From: Bombyx mori | Taxonomy: Eukaryota > Arthropoda > Insecta > Lepidoptera > Bombycidae | Length of the DNA: 64,000 nt | Direction of reading: 5' to 3' | NCBI RefSeq assembly: GCF_030269925.1 | Contig: NC_085128.1 | Coordinates: 8,744,501-8,808,500 of the forward strand | In this document: piece after piece, positions 58,660 to 64,000 of the stretch | Layout: every line of letters starts with the position of its first letter | Position numbering within the stretch: position 1 is the first letter of the stretch | The notes under the pieces: generated by a model | What the model saw: only the letters and a program-made list of their open reading frames with translations | The model's database searches: none | Told to the model about the DNA's origin: nothing | Made by a program: the position numbers and the translations under genes

Positions 58660-59540
58660 TGTAATAATAAATAATAAGGATATATTAAGACACAGAAATA
58701 AAGAATTTGAGTACATTACGTTTCTTAGTGTAAATATACTGCTGTAATTATTCCATAACGTTTTGACAGGTAATCAAAATGAACATTATAGCAACTTCCG
58801 TGCTCGTATACTGGTAACACGAAACTGAACAACAAAACAACTTAAAAGTGTTTAAAAATACTGTTAGATCTCTTGATGACCCAGCTACAGGTCATACGTA
58901 ACTGTTGCAAATAAATTAAAAGCAACGTTTACACCAAGAAGAAAATAATCGTTACGAAATAAGAAAATAATTGAATTTAAGAAGAGAACGGAATAGAAAA
59001 AAGAAAAAAAAAAAGACAGTTCAACTGACGTTCTAGAAACTCGGATGATGTCAATTGTAAGCAATTTAATTAACACACCGCTCGTGTTTGCAAATGGTCG
59101 GATTTTTTATGTAAAATGTACTGTTAGGACGCTTTTGAAGAAAAGGGGTTTTGATATGGATCGCGCAAAAAAGCCTGTGATTACCAAACTATATCCGGTG
59201 GATATTTGGGTCGTTCGAGGCATATGGGCCGGTAACCCTTTGCCCCGGTTTGTTAGACAACAGTTGCGCTATTATTATAATAGCTTTACCTTTTTTTAAC
59301 TAACGCAATACATACGCACCAGGTGATACTACGTTTTTTTGATAGATTTTAAAGTCGAATTGATTTCATATGCTTTAGAAAATATTTCCATAGAATAACG
59401 GTGCTACTGCATCTATGACTTATAAGTGTAACGATGGATCAAAATCATACGACTATATGTAAGCTAAGTAAACATATAAATTCGTGCTGTAGGTATGGAA
59501 CTGTAACCTCCTCGACTATATAGTACTTCTTTCTATCACT
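58660..59540. other. AT-rich DNA, no gene recognised
   Basis: Nothing seen. Confidence 0.45.
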
Positions 59541-59544
59541 TTAT

Positions 59545-59790
59545 ACTGGTGGTAGGACCTCTTGTGAGTCCGCACGGGTAAGTACCACCACGCTGCCTAT
59601 TTCTGCCGTGAAGCAGTAATGCGTTTCGGTTTGAAGGGTAGGGCAGCCGTTGTAACTATACTTGAGACCTTAGAACTTTATATCTCAAGGTGGGTGGCGT
59701 ATTTAACGTTGTAGATGTCTATGGGCTCCAGTAACCACTTAACACCAGGTGGGCTGTGAGCTCGTCCACCCATCAAAGCAAGAAAAGAAT
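59545..59790 (+). mobile_element. Bm1 SINE, 5'-truncated
   Basis: From TACTGGTGGTAGGACCTC to the tail CAAAGCAAGAAAAG, in which AATAAA has become AAGAAA. Confidence 0.92.
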
Positions 59791-59794
59791 ATAA

Positions 59795-60530
59795 AAAAAA
59801 TTGACTTTTTATTGCCTAGCAGGTCCATGCTCGTACTGCCCACTCGATACTAAGTGGACACTGTTTCATATAAACATCAACAGGGGCAGGGGTACTGCCA
59901 AGCGGATGCCTATCGTTGAAGACCCTCTTGAAGACTCTTGGTCACACACATTGCAGGGCTCACCGAAGCAGCAAGCTCAATCCAAAACCGGATAAAAACA
60001 TACGTCTTCTCAAGGAATTTCAAAAAGCACTTTAAATTTCTCAAAAAGAAGAATATGAATAAAGATGGTACTAACAGCATTGAAGGCCCAGAATGGACAC
60101 CTAAAGTGACGGTTTCCCAAATTTTCTGTTGCAGACGACCACGGAACCATATCATCCAACCCTACCGCAAATTTCATGCAAACTATATTTGGGGTAATGT
60201 AGGAAGCTCCTAATTGAAAATAAAAATAATTTAAGGATAAAAATAACAGATGATTTTTTTCGCCAAATCCATCAAATTCTCAAATTTAAGAAGCCTACTA
60301 TTACCATCACCTTTTTAAATATTCTTAGAAAAAGAAATCATGCGATCCACTTTGAAGCATACAAAATCATTATGGCAACACGATCAAGATTTCAACGTCA
60401 GGATTCAAGCTGATCAGTGGTGCCTAAAGTTGATGGGTGGGCGTATATGGGAGCCCACATAGACAGTTCCGTTTTGCTTATTTCTGGAGAAAATCAAAGA
60501 GACAACCGTTATACAATACATTTGATACAT
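59795..60530. other. no gene recognised; possible worn repeat
   Basis: 59803-59865 (TTTTATTGCCTAGCAGG, CCCACTCGATACTAAGTGG) resembles a Bm1 tail in minus sense. The frame at 59938-60213 has no recognisable motif. Confidence 0.35.
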
Positions 60531-60534
60531 CGAC

Positions 60535-60625
60535 CTATCCTAAGGTAGCATTCACTACGTGATATCTATAGACTCTCGATAATCACTTAACACCAGATGA
60601 AGAGTGAACTGGTCAGTCGAATAAC
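60535..60625 (+). mobile_element. degenerate Bm1 tail
   Basis: CCTAAGGTAGCATTCACTAC GTGATATCTATAG and AATCACTTAACACCAGATG align with the Bm1 3' part. Confidence 0.65.
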
Positions 60626-60689
60626 ACTGTTAAAAACGGAAGATATGTGTTACGATGTAATGGTAGTTAGAAGTTATTTTCACTTTTCG

Positions 60690-61045
60690 CCTTATCGGTC
60701 GTGAAGCGAGAGAGCTGAGTCTGACAGACGGCATATCACCGATTCCGGGAATCACACGCTTTCCACGACGCTGGAGTGAACCGCATCTTCCCGAGGAAAC
60801 GCAGGCGGGTTCGTTGCGCTTGCAAACTCATAACCCCCTTTCTAAAGCGCCGATCCAATTAAGTGCACTTTCGCAAGCCGCTACTGTCACTCGCCTAGAT
60901 ACGGATAGGAAACTCGACGCGATGCGCTTGCGCACCCACCTGCCGATCCGACCCTATGCAACGTCACCGCTCTTCGTCCGTATCAATGGTCTGTGCTCGT
61001 TCATACTCGAAGCTGTGTTACGTAATGGATGCACTTTAATTTAAA
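60690..61045. other. GC-richer block, unassigned
   Basis: About 350 bp of markedly higher GC with GATGCGCTTGCGCACCCACC. A plus-strand frame at 60814-61044 is open but unrecognised. It could be a fragment of an unrecognised element or a promoter/exon. Confidence 0.3.
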
Positions 61046-61442
61046 AAGGAGTAAATCGCGATGGACATTCATAGTTGAGCGTTTTAATCCTTGAGTTTTA
61101 ATCGTTAAGCCTTTGCCATCGCACTCAGTTATTACTTTATTATACAAATTGACTCAAAACCTTATTTAAATACATTATGAGGTCACCAAGAAACCTTGGC
61201 ATAGAACGGTTCTTTGATGGCACGGCATATCTCTTCTATGACATTTTTATATGTACGTATGTTTAATTTTAAAAGAAAAATAGAATAATTTGCATGCACC
61301 AAGGGAAATAACAACACTTATCTCACATATGTGTAATTTCTGGGTCAATTTGACCTCATATCGCAATTCTTTTTCTTCTCAGTCGGACGCTCTTGTCAGA
61401 GAGCTCGTGGTTGCGCTGACGATGTATATGCAGAAGCACCTG

Positions 61443-61690
61443 TTAGGTCGCCCATGCTCCCGAGAACCGCCTCCGGGCAATGCGCTTCCAGGTCTGGCGG
61501 TTCAAAGCGTTTCGAGTACATTCGACCGTAGTGAACTCAGTTGTCTTCTTTATTACGTCAGTCCAGCGGGCTGGTGATCGGCCGCGTGATGTCCTGCCTT
61601 CCATCTGGCCCTGAACTACCAGTCTCTCCATCTGTCCATCACATGGGCAACCTTCCACACACAAGCAAAAATATCCTTCCAAATGCCAAC
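61443..61690 (-). mobile_element. non-LTR retrotransposon C-terminus fragment
   Basis: The minus strand reads MERLVVQGQMEGRTSRGRSP ARWTD, then ECTRNALNRQTWKRIARR, ending WAT plus stop at 61443. The basic GRSPARWTD followed by a DRxxWK-like helix is the usual end of LINE ORF2 proteins. The clade is uncertain. Confidence 0.7.
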
Positions 61691-61754
61691 GAAAATAAAA
61701 AAATAAACTTCTAGTTTCCACACGGGTAAACCAGAGTTTTAACGAGAAATACAC

Positions 61755-62633
61755 AAAGGGGAATGCCCACTCTCCATAGTGTGCTGGGCCCAAGGTGGAC
61801 ATCAAATATTACTATAAAAAGGGACTGATTCAAATTCTTAAATGTATTGGATATCTAAAGTCGTCTTTTGAAGTCGTCGTGGCCTAAAGGATAAGACGTC
61901 CGGTGCATTCGTATCGAGTGATGCACCGGTGTTCGAATCCCGCTGGCGGGTACCAATTTTTCTAATGAAATACGTACTCAACAAATGTTCACGATTGACT
62001 TCCACGGTGAAGGAATAACATCGTGCAATAAAAATCAAACCCGCAAAATTATAATTTGCGTAATTACTGGTGGTAGGACCTCTTGTGAGTCCGCACGGGT
62101 AGGTACCACCGCCCCGCCTATTTCTGCCGTGAAGCAGTAATGCAATTCAGTTTGAAGGGTGGGGCAACCGTTGTGAATATACTGAGACCTTAGAACTATA
62201 TCCCAAGGTGTGTGGCGCATTTACGTTGTAGATGTCTAAGGGCTCCAGTAACCACTTAACACCAGGTGGGCTGTGAGCTCGTCCACACATCAAAGCAATA
62301 AAAAAATAAAATAAAAATGTTGACACTATTAATAAAAATAAAAACTCGTTTTGAGGTTAATTTTCTATATAAATACTTCAAGAACTTTTCTTTTTTAATG
62401 TTTAAGATGTTCCTAATGTATTTTTATCCAATTGTAGTTATTATGGTATAAAAAACCGCACATACTTCTTTAAATATGTATATTTTCTTCATCTTCATAG
62501 TAAATCATCTAAAAATAGCACAGGAGAGCATATACACGGTTTTAAATCTCGGTCAGGTTAAAACCACGATTCACACAATGTTTTTCAGTCGTAGTATGAA
62601 ACGTTATTGATAAAAGCAAAATAAATCGAAGAA
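61755..62633. mobile_element. unnamed DNA transposon, copy C, right end lost
   Basis: Starts AAAGGGGAATGCCCACTCTC, matches copy A through AGATGTTCCTAATGTATTTT and AAATCGGTCAGG-type interior sequence, and stops matching after AAAATAAATCGAAG. It has its own full Bm1 at a different site from copies A and B and lacks their shared Bm1 region. Confidence 0.87.
61873..62318 (+). mobile_element. full-length Bm1 SINE inside copy C
   Basis: Head GTCGTCGTGGCCTAAAGG with B box GTTCGAATCCC, complete body, and tail AAGCAATAAAAAAATAAA. It is the cleanest Bm1 in the window. Confidence 0.95.
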
Positions 62634-62639
62634 CAATTA

Positions 62640-63475
62640 CTGAAAAAATAAGAAGCAATGCTCGTGCACCAATAGATAGGTACAAGTTTTGTGAACTCCG
62701 CGGATATCGGCTCAACTTATTCTTTACGTGGATTTGTTTATGAAAACTCAGGCATGTAACATGTGTTCATAGATAATTTCCTTAATACAATACACTGCTT
62801 TATGTAAGTACTAATGACGCAGCTTTCGCTCTCAGATCAGCGGATAATATCAAAACCCTTAAGCGACACCATAAAGGTATTTGCTTCAAACAAACATTAA
62901 TTATAATAGGTGCCACTAGTACCAAGAGCATAAACCGTATATATTAAATTACACCATACTTACCGCCAAAGATCATGTACCCATAAACATCTGGCTGTGT
63001 CAAATTGAATATTATGAATATGTCTTAATATTGTTTACTAATTATCCAAAGAAATTTAATTCTTGAATTTAATATTCTGATGTGTTAACAAAAATAAATA
63101 ATTTATTTTATTATTCAGACTACTCAATGAATTTCAAAACAAAATTTGGCCTTCGGATTAACGAAATTAGATTTAAATATTTTAAAAGCTTATATACCTA
63201 TAAGTACAGAAATGAATAAAATTCTTTTATTCAGTAATCAGCTTCATAATTCGAAACAACGCATTCGATGAATTCTTGCGGCATTTAAACACGTGTGCGA
63301 TGTACTATGAAAGTTTTTCAGCCGTAATCAATGTTCGTTGCACACGCCAATGAAAACGAGACGGGGCATCGAACTGCTGTCGTCGCGTGTTTTAATGCTC
63401 ATAATTTCATACGTTTAATGTACGACTAGTAAAATAATTATGTTGCGTCTCTTTATCGCTTTAATAATCATAGTA
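62640..63475. other. AT-rich DNA, no gene recognised
   Basis: Nothing seen. Confidence 0.5.
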
Positions 63476-63476
63476 A

Positions 63477-64000
63477 TCTATACTAATATTATACAGAGGA
63501 AATATTTGTTTGTTTGTTAGTATTGTTGGCAACCCAACAAATTGGTATAAAACCTTTTTTATTGTTGTGGTGGTGGTTTTTGACATTACTTTTGAATTTT
63601 GAATTTTGGAATGTCTTAGATTTGTCATTCTCTTTTTTCCGTGTTATTGTACGCGAATTATAAAATTTCCAAAAATATAACTTTTATACGTGCAATCCTC
63701 GCGAGTTTATTTATTAAGTTCCTTGCCCATCCTAATCCTACAGTCCACTACAAGTATTGAATAGGCGCCGAAACTACTGAACTGATTTGAAAAACTCTTT
63801 CAGTTTGGAAGCTACACTATTCCCGAGTAACATAGGCTATAACCTTTTTTGAAAAAAATTACGGATCCTTACTAAAACTCCAATAATGTAACCCAGGGTG
63901 TAAAAAAAATTCCTAAAATATTCTTTACATCGCATGCCCTCCGAAAACTATTGACGATATAATACAATAATGTAGTACGACTTTGTAGAACACATTATTA
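63477..64000 (+). mobile_element. start of another Helitron-like lepidopteran repeat (cut by window end)
   Basis: After an A, TCTATACTAATATTATACAG and TTTGTTTGTTTGTT open the element. Further on come CCGAAACTACTGAACTGATT and CTACACTATTCCCGAGTAAC ATAGGC. This repeat type is widespread in Lepidoptera as far as I recall. The TC start after A resembles the Helitron copies above, but the 3' end is not in the window. Confidence 0.5.

Noticed and set aside
1..64000. CRISPR arrays, operons or bacterial-type systems
   Set aside because: No regularly spaced direct repeats; all signals (introns, SINEs, LINEs, Helitrons) are of an animal nuclear genome.

Overview
The window is nuclear DNA of a lepidopteran, almost certainly a silkworm (Bombyx). 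The base composition is AT-rich. Copies of the tRNA-headed Bombyx SINE Bm1 occur throughout, together with the 3' ends of Bombyx-type non-LTR retrotransposons, short Helitron-like elements ending in a hairpin plus CTAG, and mariner/maT transposon remains. No long intact open reading frame exists; real genes here are split into short exons.

One host gene is clearly recognisable: lin-28 on the minus strand, with coding exons between 18890 and 9272. Five exons with correct splice sites and matching phases join into a 180-residue protein. It has a cold-shock domain (RNP1-like KGWGFIT, RNP2-like VFVHQ) followed by two CCHC zinc knuckles. Downstream of the stop codon three perfect 8-mer let-7 target sites (CTACCTCA on the transcript) lie within 2.4 kb, so the long 3' UTR appears to carry the heterochronic let-7/lin-28 control loop. 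Two further minus-strand exon candidates upstream (23031-23228, polyalanine-rich; 33383-33416, with a start codon and GTGAGT donor) share the phase-1 boundary of lin-28 and may give an N-terminally extended isoform.

Layout. 1-3.3 kb: remains of a jockey-like LINE, a mariner and a second LINE tail. 4.9-5.2 kb: a GC-rich promoter-like block. 6.7-19.5 kb: lin-28 with its 3' UTR, introns and probable promoter; the introns hold Bm1 tails, a 237-bp mariner-type MITE and a near-perfect 44-bp palindrome. 22-34 kb: LINE and SINE copies, two near-identical Helitron-like elements and copy A of an unnamed 1.2-kb DNA transposon. 34.6 kb: an exact 60-bp tandem duplication. 35.7-39.2 kb: copy B of the 1.2-kb transposon, interrupted by a second DNA element with TA target duplication, then a nest of two inverted-repeat elements and a LINE tail. 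39.5-40 kb: a decayed maT (DD37D) transposase. 41.5-42.8 kb: two Helitron-like copies in opposite orientation around a Bm1 and a LINE tail. 43-44.3 kb: an unrecognised coding-like stretch and a promoter/first-exon candidate. 46-49.6 kb: Bm1 copies and an R1-clade LINE with an almost open C-terminal frame. 51-57 kb: LINE tails, two of which are inserted into older copies of the same type. 58-64 kb: Helitron, Bm1, a LINE C-terminus, copy C of the 1.2-kb transposon, and the start of another Helitron-like element.

Most of the remaining sequence is AT-rich DNA in which I see no gene. Homology calls rest on recognising motifs by eye; no search was run.
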